A stretch of DNA of 45,289 bases from Streptococcus sp. DD10 (GCF_001578805.1 NZ_KQ969158.1:213934-259222), one strand, 5' to 3'; shown: positions 17,401 to 27,100, counted from the first letter of the stretch. Numbers and translations: made by a program. Notes: a model not told the origin generated them from the sequence alone.

Positions 17401-17658
17401 ATGGATCCTAAAAAAATCGCTCGAATCAATGAGCTTGCTAAAAAGAAAAAAACAGAAGGTTTGACTGCTGAAGAAAAAGTGGAGCAAGCAAAACTTCGGG
17501 AAGAATACATCGAAGGCTACCGCCGTGCGGTACGCCACCATATCGAAGGAATTAAAGTGGTTGACGAAGAAGGTAACGATGTGACACCTGAAAAACTACG
17601 CCAAGTGCAACGTGAAAAAGGCTTGCATGGTCGTAGCCTTGATGATCCTGAATCATAA
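17401..17658 (+). CDS. DUF896 (YnzC-like, UPF0291) small protein
   Basis: An 85-residue highly charged protein starting [21 protein letters not shown] and containing [21 protein letters not shown], the hallmark of the DUF896 family. Members are helical hairpins of unknown function, some linked to the SOS operon in Bacillus. Placed after glyS with AGGTGAAAGGG as ribosome site. The terminator follows immediately. Confidence 0.85.
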   Translation: MDPKKIARINELAKKKKTEGLTAEEKVEQAKLREEYIEGYRRAVRHHIEGIKVVDEEGNDVTPEKLRQVQREKGLHGRSLDDPES

Positions 17659-17697
17659 AAAATAAGGACTGAATTTAAAAAATCAGTCCTTATTTTT
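17659..17697. terminator. Bidirectional terminator
   Basis: AAAATAAGGACTGA and TCAGTCCTTATTTTT form a 14-bp stem with A and T runs on either side. It can end the glyQS unit on the plus strand and the small membrane protein gene on the minus strand. Confidence 0.85.
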
Positions 17698-17844
17698 CAA
17701 TGATTTATGTCCCCACCAGATTGATATAAAAAAACTAGCAGTGGCTATCCAAAAAATCCAAGGGTTACTAGTAGTAAAGAAGAAGTAGATTGCTATCGGA
17801 CAAATAAGACAAATAGATAAAAGTATTAATATTCTATATTTCAT
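17683..17844 (-). CDS. Small two-helix membrane protein, unknown function
   Basis: A 53-residue protein: MKYRIL, a hydrophobic helix (about 4-24), a short polar turn SNPW, a second helix (about 28-44) and a basic tail ending HKSLKNKD. The start at 17844 is chosen because a minus-strand promoter (TTGATA-N16-TAATAT) sits between it and an upstream in-frame ATG at 17892. Its 3' end overlaps the bidirectional terminator. I do not recognise the family. Confidence 0.55.
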   Translation of the reverse strand: MKYRILILLSICLICPIAIYFFFTTSNPWIFWIATASFFISIWWGHKSLKNKD

Positions 17845-17907
17845 ATCTCTAGTGTACCATATTACTTTTGTGCCTTGGTCTATCAAGTGCATACCAGACG
17901 AAAATAT

Positions 17908-17915
17908 GGTAAAAT
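17908..17915 (+). promoter_or_regulatory. rsmH promoter, extended -10, very short leader
   Basis: TATGGTAAAAT gives a TGG-extended -10 (TAAAAT 17910-17915). The rsmH ATG at 17925 is only nine bases after the hexamer, so the transcript would start within a few bases of the ATG. Confidence 0.55.
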
Positions 17916-17924
17916 AGAAAAGAT

Positions 17925-18874
17925 ATGACTAAAGAATTTCATCATGTAACGGTCTTGCTCCATGAGACAGTGGATATGCTGGATATCAAACCAGATGGTA
18001 TCTATGTGGATGCGACCTTGGGCGGTGCGGGGCACAGCCAGTATTTACTCAGTAAACTTTCAGAAAAAGGCCATCTCTATGCTTTTGATCAGGATCAAGC
18101 AGCAATCGACAATGCCCAGATTCGATTGGCAGACTATATAGAAAAGGGCATGGTTACCTTTATCGAGGATAATTTTCGCAATCTTTCCGCTCGATTGCAT
18201 GAGTTGGGTGTGAAGGAGATTGATGGGATTTGTTACGACTTAGGTGTTTCTAGTCCTCAGTTGGATGAGCGTGAGCGTGGATTTTCCTATAAAAAAGATG
18301 CGCCGCTTGATATGCGGATGAATCGTGAGGCAACTTTGACGGCCTATGATGTGGTTAATTCTTATGGTTACCATGATTTGGTGAGGATTTTTTTAAGTAT
18401 GGTGAGGATAAGTTTTCCAAACAAATCGCTAGAAAAATTGAGCAAGCGCGGCTTTTAAAGCCTATTGAGACAACGACGGAGCTGGCTGAGATTATCAAGT
18501 CTGCTAAACCAGCCAAAGAACTCAAGAAAAAGGGGCATCCGGCCAAGCAGATTTTTCAAGCGATTCGAATCGAAGTGAACGATGAGCTAGGTGCAGCGGA
18601 TGAATCGATTCAACAAGCTATGGATCTTTTGGCACTAGATGGGCGCATCTCAGTGATCACCTTTCACTCTTTGGAAGATCGCTTAACCAAGCAATTGTTT
18701 AAAGAGGCCTCTACCATTGAAGTCCCTAAGGGGCTTCCTTTTATACCAGATGATTTGAAGCCTAAGATGGAGTTGGTTTCAAGAAAACCAATCTTACCTA
18801 AGGAGAAAGAATTAGAAGTTAATAATCGAGCTCACTCAGCTAAATTGCGGGTGGCGCGAAAAATTCATAAATAG
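17925..18874 (+). CDS. rsmH: RsmH (MraW), 16S rRNA C1402 N4-methyltransferase; frameshifted as sequenced
   Basis: Methylates 16S rRNA C1402; usually the first gene before ftsL. The first 155 or so residues are in one frame ([19 protein letters not shown], the SAM motif [28 protein letters not shown]). After a run of seven T at 18385-18391 the frame breaks and stops at 18456-18458. Adding one T restores [20 protein letters not shown] and an unbroken frame to 18874, giving 316 residues, the pneumococcal length. The defect is one missing base in a homopolymer. No typical ribosome site precedes the ATG. Confidence 0.9.
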
Positions 18875-18885
18875 AGGATAGAAGG

Positions 18886-19223
18886 ATGGCAGAAAAAAAC
18901 GAGAAAGTGCTAGTCAAGTGATTCAACGGCAAATTCGGCAATTTACTCGTGTCGAAAAGGCTTTTTATAGTTCAATTGTGGGTACAGCGATTATCTTGGC
19001 TATTTGCATTATTTTCATGCAAACGAGACTTTTGCAGGTGCAACAAGATATGACGGTTATCAATAGCCAGATTAATGAAAAGCAAACAGAGCTGAATGAT
19101 GCGAAGCAAGAAGTTAATGAACTTGGGCGTGAAAAGCGCTTAGCAGAGCTTGCGAGTTCGCAAAATATGACGCAACAAAATGGCAATCTCAAAAAAGCAA
19201 CGCCTTCTTCAAGTACGGAGTAG
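18886..19223 (+). CDS. ftsL: FtsL, cell-division membrane protein; frameshifted as sequenced
   Basis: Bitopic division protein of the FtsQ/DivIB-FtsB/DivIC-FtsL complex. The ATG at 18886 (after AGAAGG) hits TGA after 11 codons. The real coding frame continues from about 18900: one extra A in the seven-A run 18893-18899 gives MAEKKRESASQVIQRQ joined to the conserved RVEKAFYSS, a transmembrane helix (about 35-53) and a coiled-coil region INEKQTELNDAKQEVNEL. This is the second homopolymer defect in the cluster. Four bases separate it from pbp2X. Confidence 0.87.
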
Positions 19224-19226
19224 TGG

Positions 19227-21517
19227 ATGAAAAACACTGGTAAAAAAATTTTAAAAATCTCCCTAAAAAGACTTACACCTATATTATCAATAGTCGCATT
19301 AGTCCAAAAGAAAATCGTAGACGAGTAGGGCGGGGACTTAGCTTGTTAGCTACTGTTATCTTTTTTATCTTTTTGATAAACTTTGCCGTTATTATTGGAA
19401 CTGATAGTAAGTTTGGTGTGGATTTGTCTGTTGCTGCTGCTAAGGTGCATCAGGCTGAGGTAACCGTTGCTGCTAAGCGAGGGACTATTTATGACCGAAC
19501 GGGTATCCCAATCGCTGAGGATTCAACCACCTATAATGTATATGCTGTTATCAATAAAAAATACGTCTCTGCTACAGGAGAAATTCTCTATGTAGAGGAA
19601 TCTCAATATGATCGAGTAGCTCAAGTTTTTGCTGAGCAGCTGGGGATGGAGGAGAGTTATGTAAAAGAGCAACTCTCACGTCAAGGATTACAACAAGTTT
19701 CTTTTGGTTCAAAAGGGAATGGGATCACATATAGTACTATGACGACTATACGAGATACCTTGAATGAAGCTGGGATTAAAGGGGTCGGTTTTACAACTAG
19801 TCCAGGACGATCCTATCCCAATGGAACGTTTGCTAGTCAGTTTATTGGGATTAGTCAAACGCAAGAAGATGAAAATGGTAGCAGTGTTTTAGTTGGAACT
19901 TCAGGTATTGAAGCCTCAATGAATGCTATTCTTGCAGGAACAAATGGAAAAATCACTTACGAGAAGGATCGGAAAGGTGCTATTATTCCAGGCTCTGATC
20001 AGGTGACAACACAAACTCAAAATGGTAAAGATGTTTATACTACCATTTCGACTGCCTTACAAACAATTTTAGAGAAACGCATGGATGCTTTTAATGAGAA
20101 GGCAGGAGGAAGTGTCCTAGCGACTGCAACTCTAGTCAGTGCAAAGACAGGCGAAATTCTTGCAACCACGCAACGACCAACTTTTAATGCGGACACAAAA
20201 GAAGGATTAGATGGAACGACAAATGGGAGTACGGCTCTATATCAATCGCAGTACGAACCAGGGTCAACGATGAAGGTCATGACACTAGCTTCTGCTATTG
20301 ATAATGGAACTTTTCCAGCAAATGAAGTTTACTACAATGATCAGTACACCATTGCGGATTCTGTAATTAAAGATTGGTCCATTAATATGGGGATGTCGCC
20401 ACGTTATCTAACCTATGCCCAAGGTTTTGCTTTTTCAAGTAACGTGGGGATGACGGGACTTCAGCAGATGATGGGAAATGATAAGTGGCTAGAGTATTTG
20501 GCGAAGTTCAAATTTGGTTTCCCGACACGTTTTGGTATGGGGAATGAAGCATGGGGCTCTCTTCCTGTTGATAATGTGGTAAGTATTGCCATGTCTTCAT
20601 TTGGACAAGCAATTTCTGTAACCCAGACCCAGATGCTTCGTGCCTTTAGTTCTATAGCGAATGATGGTGAAATGCTTGAACCTAAGTTTGTGGGTGCTAT
20701 TTACGATTCAGAAAAAAATACAGCACGCGTTGCAAGTCGTGAAGTAGTTGGGAAACCTGTGTCGGCAAATGCTGCTCAACAAACACGTCAATATATGATT
20801 ACAGTAGGAACAGATGCAGATGTCGGAACCTTAGTAGATGCGAATGGACAGCCTATTATTCAGGTGGCTGGTCAAAATGTCGCTGTGAAGTCTGGTACCG
20901 CAGAAATCGCTGCTCCAGCAGCTGAAGGTGGAGGATACCTCACAGGAAAAACAGACTTAATCTATTCTGTTGTAGCGATGACTTCAGCGGAAGATCCGGA
21001 TTTTATCATGTATGTGACCTTGCAACAACCGAAACAATGGGATGCCATGACCTGGCAAGAAATTGTTAATCCAGTGTTGGAAGCAGCTGTTGAGATGAAA
21101 GATACTCTGAATTTGACAGAACCTGTAACTGCTCTAGAAGGAGTAACAAAAGAACTGGAGTATCGAATGCCTTCTCTTAAAGACAAAGGGCCAGGCGCTC
21201 TTGCAGATGAGTTAAGACGGAATCTTGTACAACCGATAGTGGTGGGATATGGTTCTAAAATTGAAAATATCTCAGCATCAGAAGGTACAAAAATTGCAGC
21301 AAATAAGCAAGTTCTCATTCAAACAGAGGATGTTGCTACTATTCCAGATATGTATGGCTGGGAAAAAGAAATGGTTGAGACCTTTGCTAAATGGAATGGC
21401 ATTGCTGTCACCTTTAAGGGAACAATTGATGGTAAGGTTGTTGGACAAAGTGCCAAATTTAACACGGCTATCAAGGACAACAAAGAAATCACGATAACGT
21501 TAGGAGAAGTTAATTAG
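19227..21517 (+). CDS. pbpX: PBP2X, division transpeptidase; frameshifted near the start as sequenced
   Basis: Monofunctional class B penicillin-binding protein that crosslinks septal peptidoglycan with FtsW. From ATG 19227 the frame hits TAG after about 34 codons. One extra A in the run 19253-19257 (or in the seven-A run 19242-19248) restores [20 protein letters not shown] and joins the main frame. That frame contains the membrane helix, the dimerisation domain ([16 protein letters not shown]), the active-site STMK, SSN and KSGT motifs, and two C-terminal PASTA domains. Without the fix a start near TTG 19343 would lose the cytoplasmic tail. Confidence 0.92.
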
Positions 21518-21518
21518 T

Positions 21519-22502
21519 ATGATTACAGCATTACTAGCAGGAGGCATTAGCTTGGTGGCTACTGTAGCCTTGATTCCTGTTTTTATTCGCTTTTATCACA
21601 AGGCCAAGATAACAGGACAACAAATGCATGAAGATGTCAAGCAACACCAGCAAAAAGCTGGAACTCCGACTATGGGAGGTGCTGTCTTTTTAACAGTAGC
21701 TGTACTAGTTGCGTTTCTACTGGCAGTAGCTACTGGGAATTTATCGAACACGACTTCCATGATTTTATTTATCATCGTCTTGTACGGTGTCGTCGGCTTT
21801 CTGGATGATTTCCTTAAGGTTTTTCGAAAAATAAACGAAGGTTTAAATCCTAAGCAAAAGTTAATCTTGCAACTTGTGGGAGCGGCTGTTTTCTACCTCT
21901 TTTATGATCGGCACGGAGGTGGAGATATGCTGAACTTCTTTGGATTTCCGATTCAACTAGGCTTTCTTTACCTCTTCTTTGTCCTTTTTTGGTTGATTGG
22001 CTTTTCTAATGCAGTTAATTTGACAGACGGAATCGATGGCTTAGCCAGTATATCGGTTGTGATTAGTCTAGCTGCTTATGGTGTGATTGCATTTGAGCAA
22101 CAGCGTATCGATATCTTGATCGTAATTCTAAGCATGATTGGTGGTTTGATCGGTTTCTTTGGCTACAACCACAAGCCAGCGAAAATCTTCATGGGAGATG
22201 TAGGAAGTCTTGCCTTAGGTGGGATGTTAGCAACGATTTCGATTGCACTACATCAAGAATGGACACTTTTATTGATCGGGATTGTGTACGTATTTGAAAC
22301 GACATCTGTTATGATGCAAGTAACTTATTTTAAGTTAACTGGTGGAAGGAGAATCTTCCGTATGACTCCAGTTCATCATCATTTTGAATTAGGTGGACTG
22401 ACAGGACATGGCAAGTCTTGGAGTGAGTGGAAGGTTGATTTCTTCTTCTGGGGGATAGGCTTATTGGCAAGTTTAATAACATTAGCAATGTTATATTTGT
22501 AG
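21519..22502 (+). CDS. mraY: MraY, phospho-MurNAc-pentapeptide transferase
   Basis: Integral membrane enzyme making lipid I from UDP-MurNAc-pentapeptide and undecaprenyl phosphate. The 327-residue, ten-helix protein has GTPTMGG, the aspartate pair in [28 protein letters not shown] and the HHHFEL histidine motif. Starts one base after the pbp2X stop, so it is in the same operon; a terminator follows. Confidence 0.96.
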   Translation: MITALLAGGISLVATVALIPVFIRFYHKAKITGQQMHEDVKQHQQKAGTPTMGGAVFLTVAVLVAFLLAVATGNLSNTTSMILFIIVLYGVVGFLDDFLKVFRKINEGLNPKQKLILQLVGAAVFYLFYDRHGGGDMLNFFGFPIQLGFLYLFFVLFWLIGFSNAVNLTDGIDGLASISVVISLAAYGVIAFEQQRIDILIVILSMIGGLIGFFGYNHKPAKIFMGDVGSLALGGMLATISIALHQEWTLLLIGIVYVFETTSVMMQVTYFKLTGGRRIFRMTPVHHHFELGGLTGHGKSWSEWKVDFFFWGIGLLASLITLAMLYL

Positions 22503-22535
22503 AAAGTTGGAGCAGTGTCTCCAGCTTTTTCTATT
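22503..22535 (+). terminator. Terminator after mraY
   Basis: AAAGTTGGAG, loop CAGTGT, CTCCAGCTTTTT; the stem has one internal mismatch and a T run follows. Ends the rsmH-ftsL-pbp2X-mraY unit. Confidence 0.8.
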
Positions 22536-22628
22536 TTTAAAAATGGATGTGTCTTACAATACAGCATTCTCTCAGCTAATATTCTTGTTGTGTGTTTAAA
22601 AGGATCTTTGTCAGCTGTAGTGGGTAGA

Positions 22629-22890
22629 TGAAAAGCATAGATCTTAAAGGAGCAGAGTCATCTGCTTCTTTTTTTAAAATTTTAGCCGTCAAAACGGACA
22701 TCTTAGAAAAATAATCTATTCTTACTTTCTTTCTGCTATACTAAATTTAGGAAGAAGGGAGATTGTTATGATTGAAGAAGTTTACACAGAATACAGAGAA
22801 TGTTATTCCACTTTAGAGAGAGCTTATGGGTATCTAAAATTGGACCGATATGAGTGGGAAAGTTTGCACTTGCGTTACTTCATCTATTAC
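22629..22890 (+). repeat. 260-base repeated unit, copy 1
   Basis: Runs from TGAAAAGCATAGAT to the CGTTACTTCATCTATTAC segment and is highly similar to 26721-26980. It contains a terminator hairpin (GAGCAGA gtca TCTGCTTC plus T run, 22650-22677), a spacer with GTCAAAACGGACATCTTA, an extended -10 (TGCTATACT) and the first 41 codons of a small ORF. Both copies join ISL3-type debris on the same side. Confidence 0.8.
22650..22677 (+). terminator. Terminator hairpin in repeat copy 1
   Basis: GAGCAGA (22650-22656), loop GTCA, TCTGCTTC (22661-22668), then a T-rich tail. It is conserved in the second copy. Confidence 0.7.
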
Positions 22891-22995
22891 TTGCGCAAGT
22901 ACGACATTCAAAGTATAGAGTGCTTCATAAGCTATCATTACAAGGTTTCTTACAGACTCTACTTGGATGAAATAGGGAGAACCATGATTCATTAA
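22768..22995 (+). CDS. Small protein, truncated sigma-like or unknown, copy 1
   Basis: A 75-residue ORF behind GGGAGATTGTT. It starts MIEEVYTEYRE and contains LKLDRYEWESLHLRYFIYYL, then YDIQSIECFISYHYKVSYRLY. The start (MIxExYxE), the W-E-L-H segment and the R-x-x-L-D-x-I-x-R pattern recall by eye the N-terminal half of the competence sigma factor ComX, but this is only a visual likeness. Its 3' end runs straight into a reversed ISL3 transposase remnant whose stop codon overlaps it, so the gene was probably longer. A paralogous first part occurs at 26858. Confidence 0.4.
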   Translation: MIEEVYTEYRECYSTLERAYGYLKLDRYEWESLHLRYFIYYLRKYDIQSIECFISYHYKVSYRLYLDEIGRTMIH

Positions 22996-23141
22996 CATCG
23001 AGAGAGGCGGATTTTTTTCGCTCTTTTTTTGATGTTTAAGGCAATAAAAATCCTCTTCTTAAAATTTTCAAAATTTCGAAAACCGAATGCAATTCGCTTG
23101 ATAATTTTGATGAGGTTGTTGGTTGTCTCCAGTTTTGTCAT
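22992..23141 (-). pseudogene. ISL3-family (IS1167-like) transposase, C-terminal remnant
   Basis: The minus strand from about 23141 to a TAA at 22994-22992 encodes 49 residues including KLETTNNLIKIIKRIAFG, FRNFENFKKR and IFIALNI. This is the characteristic C-terminus of ISL3-family transposases such as IS1167. The catalytic DDE portion is gone. Next to it (23150-23235) lies the other end of the element, so this is an internally deleted copy. Confidence 0.8.
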
Positions 23142-23149
23142 TTATCATT

Positions 23150-23235
23150 ATATAGGTCCTATGGGACTTTTTTTCTACACAAAATAGGCTCCATAATTCC
23201 TACAGTGGATTATCCATTACAGAAATGATAAAGCT
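23150..23235. mobile_element. ISL3-type terminal remnant, copy 1
   Basis: Contains GGGACTTTTTTTCTAC and AATAGGCTCCATAATTCC, then an imperfect inverted repeat: 23187-23208 against 23214-23235 (GGCTCCATAATT... / ...ATGATAAAGCT). A closely similar block is at 27028-27100. Together with the transposase tail at 22992 it makes a deleted insertion sequence of about 245 bases. Family assignment rests on the neighbouring transposase tail. Confidence 0.6.
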
Positions 23236-23355
23236 AAAATTTCTATTCTATATTTATTTGTGAATATCGAAAGAAAATTTGTGGCTGAAATAGTGAGAGC
23301 TATTTTGTTACTTAATATCCTTGTGGAATAATAAATGACAAATGAGAAAAAATTT

Positions 23356-23363
23356 GGTATAAT
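23356..23363 (+). promoter_or_regulatory. zapA-cvpA promoter, extended -10
   Basis: TTTGGTATAAT gives a TGG-extended consensus -10, TATAAT at 23358-23363. It lies 16 bases before the chosen zapA start and after an earlier in-frame ATG. Confidence 0.65.
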
Positions 23364-23379
23364 ACCTCGAGGTGATTTT

Positions 23380-23682
23380 ATGGCAAATTTAAATAGATAT
23401 AAATTTTCTTTTGGAAATAAGAATTTAACATTAACAACCAAACATGATAATCTTTTTATGGAAGAAGTAGAAAGAGTAACACGTGAAAAATATGAGGCAA
23501 TTAAAGGACAAATGCTAGACGCAGATGATGAGACGCTAGCTATCTTACTTGCAATCAATAGTCTCTCTACACAATTAGAGAGAGAAATTGAGTTCGATGA
23601 TAAGGAAAAAGAATTGGAAGATTTTAGAAAAGCTGCCTTAGACAAATTAAAAGAAAAATCAAGTAAAGAGGAAAGTAAATGA
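23380..23682 (+). CDS. ZapA-like cell-division protein
   Basis: A 100-residue, helical, charged protein starting MANLNRYKFSFGNKNLTLTT, with a short N-terminal beta part and a long acidic/basic coiled coil (about 55-98). ZapA proteins stabilise FtsZ filaments. In streptococci this gene precedes cvpA and mutS2, as here. The start at 23380 follows CGAGGTGATTTT; the upstream ATG at 23335 lies before the promoter. Its stop overlaps the cvpA ATG by 4 bases. Assignment rests on size, shape and neighbourhood. Confidence 0.6.
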   Translation: MANLNRYKFSFGNKNLTLTTKHDNLFMEEVERVTREKYEAIKGQMLDADDETLAILLAINSLSTQLEREIEFDDKEKELEDFRKAALDKLKEKSSKEESK

Positions 23683-24221
23683 TATCCTTGCTAATTCTGA
23701 TCTTGCTTGCCTGGGCTTTTTACATAGGATACGAGCGAGGAATTGTGTTGCAATCCTTTTATGTTATTGGAGCTCTAGTGGCAATCTTTTTGGCATCTAC
23801 TTATTTTCGTAATTTTACGCGAATTTTAAGTTTATGGATACCTTATTCGAGTCCATCTGAAGGGGCAACTGTTTTATATTATCCATCTAATCAAATTTTT
23901 GAATTAGATAAAGTATTTTATGCGGGGCTGTCCTACCTGTTCGTTTTTTTCATTGTTTATGTACTCTTTCGTTTGATAGGGATATTAGTTCATCTATTTC
24001 CAACCTTTTTTGAGGATAAAGTTTGGGCCAATCTACTAGGAGGCTTTTTATCAGTTATAGTGACAGCCTTAGTGTTACAAATGCTTCTAATTGTCCTTTC
24101 GACAGTTCCACTTGATGTAATTCAGAATCGTTTGAACAGTGCGATACCACGCTTTTTAATTCAGGCTCCCATCACCTCTGATTTATTTAAGTCTCTCTGG
24201 TTTTCACAGATAACAGGGTAA
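23679..24221 (+). CDS. CvpA-family membrane protein
   Basis: A 180-residue protein with about four transmembrane helices (near 2-20, 24-43, 80-104 and 118-145). It opens [21 protein letters not shown] and contains the CvpA hallmark of a short helix after GYERG. CvpA was named for colicin V production; the role in streptococci is unclear. Overlaps the zapA-like gene upstream; an intrinsic hairpin overlaps its own stop codon before mutS2. Confidence 0.8.
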   Translation: MISLLILILLAWAFYIGYERGIVLQSFYVIGALVAIFLASTYFRNFTRILSLWIPYSSPSEGATVLYYPSNQIFELDKVFYAGLSYLFVFFIVYVLFRLIGILVHLFPTFFEDKVWANLLGGFLSVIVTALVLQMLLIVLSTVPLDVIQNRLNSAIPRFLIQAPITSDLFKSLWFSQITG

Positions 24222-24242
24222 GGAAACATCCTTACTCTTTTT
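24218..24242 (+). terminator. Terminator overlapping the cvpA stop codon
   Basis: GTAAGGA (24218-24224), loop AACA, TCCTTAC (24229-24235), then TCTTTTTG. The stem includes the cvpA TAA, so ribosomes ending cvpA would cover its 5' arm. Confidence 0.75.
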
Positions 24243-24265
24243 GCAATAGTAAGATAAGGAAAGAT

Positions 24266-26602
24266 ATGAATAGAAAAATTTTAAATATTTTAGATTTTGA
24301 CAAAGTAAAGATGATGTTTACGGAATATTTGTCAACGCAACAGGGAAAAGATGAACTTGGTACTTTGATGCCTATGGACAAACAGGAAAAGATAGAGGCG
24401 AGTTTTGCAGAAGTCCAAGAGATGGAGCAAATTTTTGGAGTTTACCCATATTTTTCAATTGGAAGAACGCAAAATGTAAGTGATTTAACAAAACGCTTAG
24501 AATTACAAGCTGATCTTAATATCGATGAGCTTCTGAAACTAAAACGTCTCTTGACCGTCAGCCGTGAACTGGTTGATTTTTACGAAGGATTGGAAAATGT
24601 AAAATTAGAGCATTTGACTAGATTGTTTGAAAAATTAGAAACATTTCCTCAGGTTCAAGGAGCTTTACAGGCAATTAATGATGGTGGATTTATCGAAGAA
24701 TTTGCAAGTTTTGAATTAGGAAAAATCAGAAGAAAAATTCGTGAGACAGAGGGAGAAATTCGTTCGACTTTACAAGAGATTTTAAAAACAAAAGGGGAAA
24801 TGTTAGCGGATGCTATCATTGCGAGTCGAAATGGGAGAAATGTTTTACCAGTAAAAAATAGCTATCGTAATCGAATTGCTGGTGTAGTACACGATATATC
24901 CTCAAGTGGAAACACTGTTTATATTGAGCCTCGTTCGGTTATTGAGTTAAATGAAACGCTGACTCATTATCATGCAGAGGAACGATACGAAATTGTACGA
25001 ATTCTTCAGGAAATTTCTAATCTGGCTCGTCCGTATGCTACCAGTATTAAAAACAATGCATGGATTATTGGACATATCGACTTGGTTCAGGCTAAAGTTC
25101 GTTTTATGAAAGATAAAAAGGCTATTATTCCTCAAGTTTCATCAAATAATTCTATCCAACTTTTTAATATTCGCCACCCTCTTATTCAGAATGCCATTCC
25201 AAACGATTTACACTTTTCAAGTGATTTGACAGCGATTGTGATAACAGGTCCTAATACAGGGGGGAAAACCATTATGTTGAAAACCTTAGGGGTGGCACAA
25301 TTAATGGCCCAATCAGGATTACCTATTTTGGCAGATAAAGGGAGTCAAGTTGGTGTATTTACCCAAATATTTGCAGATATAGGTGACGAACAGTCGATTG
25401 AACAAAGTCTTTCGACTTTCTCTAGTCATATGACTCATATTGTATCGATACTAGAAAATTTAGACTCCCGTTCCTTAGTCTTGCTTGATGAATTGGGGTC
25501 GGGTACAGATCCACAAGAAGGGGCTGCTTTAGCCATGGCGATTTTAGAAGAGTTAAGATACAATGAAATCAAAACTATGGCAACAACTCATTATCCAGAA
25601 TTAAAGGCTTATGGAATTGAAACAAAAGGAATTCAAAATGCTAGTATGGAGTTTGATACCGTTACGTTGAGACCAACGTATCGGTTTATGCAAGGTGTTC
25701 CAGGACGTTCCAGTGCTTTTGCGATTGCCCAAAAACTTGGTTTATCAAAAACGATCATTGAAATGGCTCGTCATCAAGTTCGTCATGATAGTGATGTGAA
25801 TCGTATAATTGAGGAATTAGAAAAACAAACATTAGAAAGTCGCAAGAGACTAGATAAGATAAAAGAGGTAGAAGAAGAAAACGTAAAATTTAATCGGGCA
25901 GTGAAAAAGCTTTACAATGAGTTTAGTCGAGAAAAAGAATCTGAACTGGAAAAAGCACGAGAAGAAGCAATTCAAATTGTTGATTTAGCTATTTCTGAAA
26001 GTGACTCGATACTAAAAAAATTACATTCTAAGTCTCAACTTAAACCTCATGAAATTATCGAAGCTAAAGGAAAACTCAAAAATCTTGTTCCAGAACAAAC
26101 AAAACTATCGCAAAATAAAGTCTTACAAAAAGCAAAAAAAGCAAAAGTTGCTAATGTAGGGGATGATATCATTGTAACGAATTATGGGCAGAGAGGGACT
26201 TTGGTAGCTCAGCTTAAAGATGGTCGATGGGAAGCTCAAGTCGGCTTGATGAAAATGACTCTGGAAAACCAAGAGTTTGAATTAGTAAAACCAAATATAG
26301 TTAAACAGGAAAAAACTACCAAACAGGTGAATGTTGTCAAGAAAAGCAGGACTAAAGGACCAAGGGCAAGGCTAGACTTGAGAGGAAAGCGGTATGAAGA
26401 GGCAATAGAAGAATTAGATTCTTTTATTGATCAAGCATTATTAAACAATATGTCTCAGGTCGATATCATACATGGAATTGGAACTGGGGTAATTCGCGAA
26501 GCCGTAGCAGGGTATCTAAAAAGGAATAAACAGGTGAAAAGCTTTGGTTATGCACCACAGAATGCCGGAGGAAGTGGAGTCACAATTGCAATATTTAAAT
26601 AA
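24266..26602 (+). CDS. mutS2: MutS2, ATPase/endonuclease acting in anti-recombination and ribosome rescue
   Basis: The 778-residue protein has the MutS-type core and clamp domains (helical, about 1-300), an ABC-ATPase with Walker A GPNTGGKT (328-335), LSTFSSHM signature and Walker [14 protein letters not shown], and a long coiled coil around 500-600. At the C-terminus it carries KOW-like and Smr nuclease domains ([25 protein letters not shown]). It lacks the mismatch-recognition domain, so it is MutS2 rather than MutS. In Bacillus MutS2 splits collided ribosomes. AAGGAAAGAT precedes the start. Confidence 0.95.
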   Translation: MNRKILNILDFDKVKMMFTEYLSTQQGKDELGTLMPMDKQEKIEASFAEVQEMEQIFGVYPYFSIGRTQNVSDLTKRLELQADLNIDELLKLKRLLTVSRELVDFYEGLENVKLEHLTRLFEKLETFPQVQGALQAINDGGFIEEFASFELGKIRRKIRETEGEIRSTLQEILKTKGEMLADAIIASRNGRNVLPVKNSYRNRIAGVVHDISSSGNTVYIEPRSVIELNETLTHYHAEERYEIVRILQEISNLARPYATSIKNNAWIIGHIDLVQAKVRFMKDKKAIIPQVSSNNSIQLFNIRHPLIQNAIPNDLHFSSDLTAIVITGPNTGGKTIMLKTLGVAQLMAQSGLPILADKGSQVGVFTQIFADIGDEQSIEQSLSTFSSHMTHIVSILENLDSRSLVLLDELGSGTDPQEGAALAMAILEELRYNEIKTMATTHYPELKAYGIETKGIQNASMEFDTVTLRPTYRFMQGVPGRSSAFAIAQKLGLSKTIIEMARHQVRHDSDVNRIIEELEKQTLESRKRLDKIKEVEEENVKFNRAVKKLYNEFSREKESELEKAREEAIQIVDLAISESDSILKKLHSKSQLKPHEIIEAKGKLKNLVPEQTKLSQNKVLQKAKKAKVANVGDDIIVTNYGQRGTLVAQLKDGRWEAQVGLMKMTLENQEFELVKPNIVKQEKTTKQVNVVKKSRTKGPRARLDLRGKRYEEAIEELDSFIDQALLNNMSQVDIIHGIGTGVIREAVAGYLKRNKQVKSFGYAPQNAGGSGVTIAIFK

Positions 26603-26720
26603 AAGCAAGAAGTGTTATGAAAAACTGTATAATCATAGATTATTAGATGAATGTTTTGAATAAAAGCAATGAAAGAATTCCAAGTAGAATACTGGTTCAT
26701 TGACACCTTTAGAGTTTATG

Positions 26721-26980
26721 TGAAAAGCATAGATGTTGAAGGAGCAGAGTCATCTGCTTCTTTTTTTTGATATTTCAGACGTCAAAACGGACATCTTAAA
26801 AAAATCTATCCTTGATTTCTTTCTGCTATGCTAAATTTAGGGAGTAGGGAGATTGTTATGATTGAAGAAGTTTACAAGGAATACAGAGAAGTTGATTCCA
26901 CTTTAGAGAGAAATTTTGATTTTCTAAAGTTGGACCGATACGAATGGGAAAGCCTGCATCTACGTTACTTCATCTCTTAC
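26721..26980 (+). repeat. 260-base repeated unit, copy 2
   Basis: Diverged copy of 22629-22890 with the same order: TGAAAAGCATAGAT, a terminator hairpin (26742-26768), GTCAAAACGGACATCTTA, extended -10 (TGCTATGCT) and 41 codons of the small ORF. The two copies are in direct orientation and bracket zapA-cvpA-mutS2. Confidence 0.8.
26742..26768 (+). terminator. Terminator hairpin in repeat copy 2
   Basis: GAGCAGA (26742-26748), GTCA, TCTGCTTC (26753-26760) then eight T. Serves as the nearest strong terminator after mutS2. Confidence 0.75.
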
Positions 26981-27100
26981 AAGAACCTTTCTAATGATGG
27001 TTTTGCCGCTTTTCATTATAGTTCTTATGGGACTTTTTCTACAAAAAATAGGCTCCATAATTCCTACAGTGGATTTACCCACTACAGAAATTATAGAGCC
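26981..27100 (-). mobile_element. ISL3-type terminal remnant, copy 2
   Basis: Read on the minus strand this begins with an imperfect 22-base inverted repeat (27051-27072 against 27079-27100; 18 of 22 match and all four mismatches are transitions), then TATTTTTTGTAG, AAAAGTCCCATAAGAAC and a leader-like stretch. The transposase is absent. It matches the block at 23150-23235. The hairpin plus T run can terminate the minus-strand HAD gene. Confidence 0.6.
27044..27100 (-). terminator. Terminator for the HAD gene formed by the ISL3 end
   Basis: On the minus strand, 7 bases after the HAD stop, the 22-base arms fold with G-U pairs at the four mismatched positions and are followed by TATTTTTTG. A good intrinsic terminator by shape. 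Confidence 0.65.

Noticed and set aside
22629..22767. ComE-type direct repeat before the small ComX-like ORF
   Set aside because: GGACATCTTAG loosely recalls half a ComE site but no second half at the right spacing is present.
23335..23379. Upstream ATG for the zapA-like gene
   Set aside because: It precedes the extended -10 promoter, and the ATG at 23380 has a good ribosome site.
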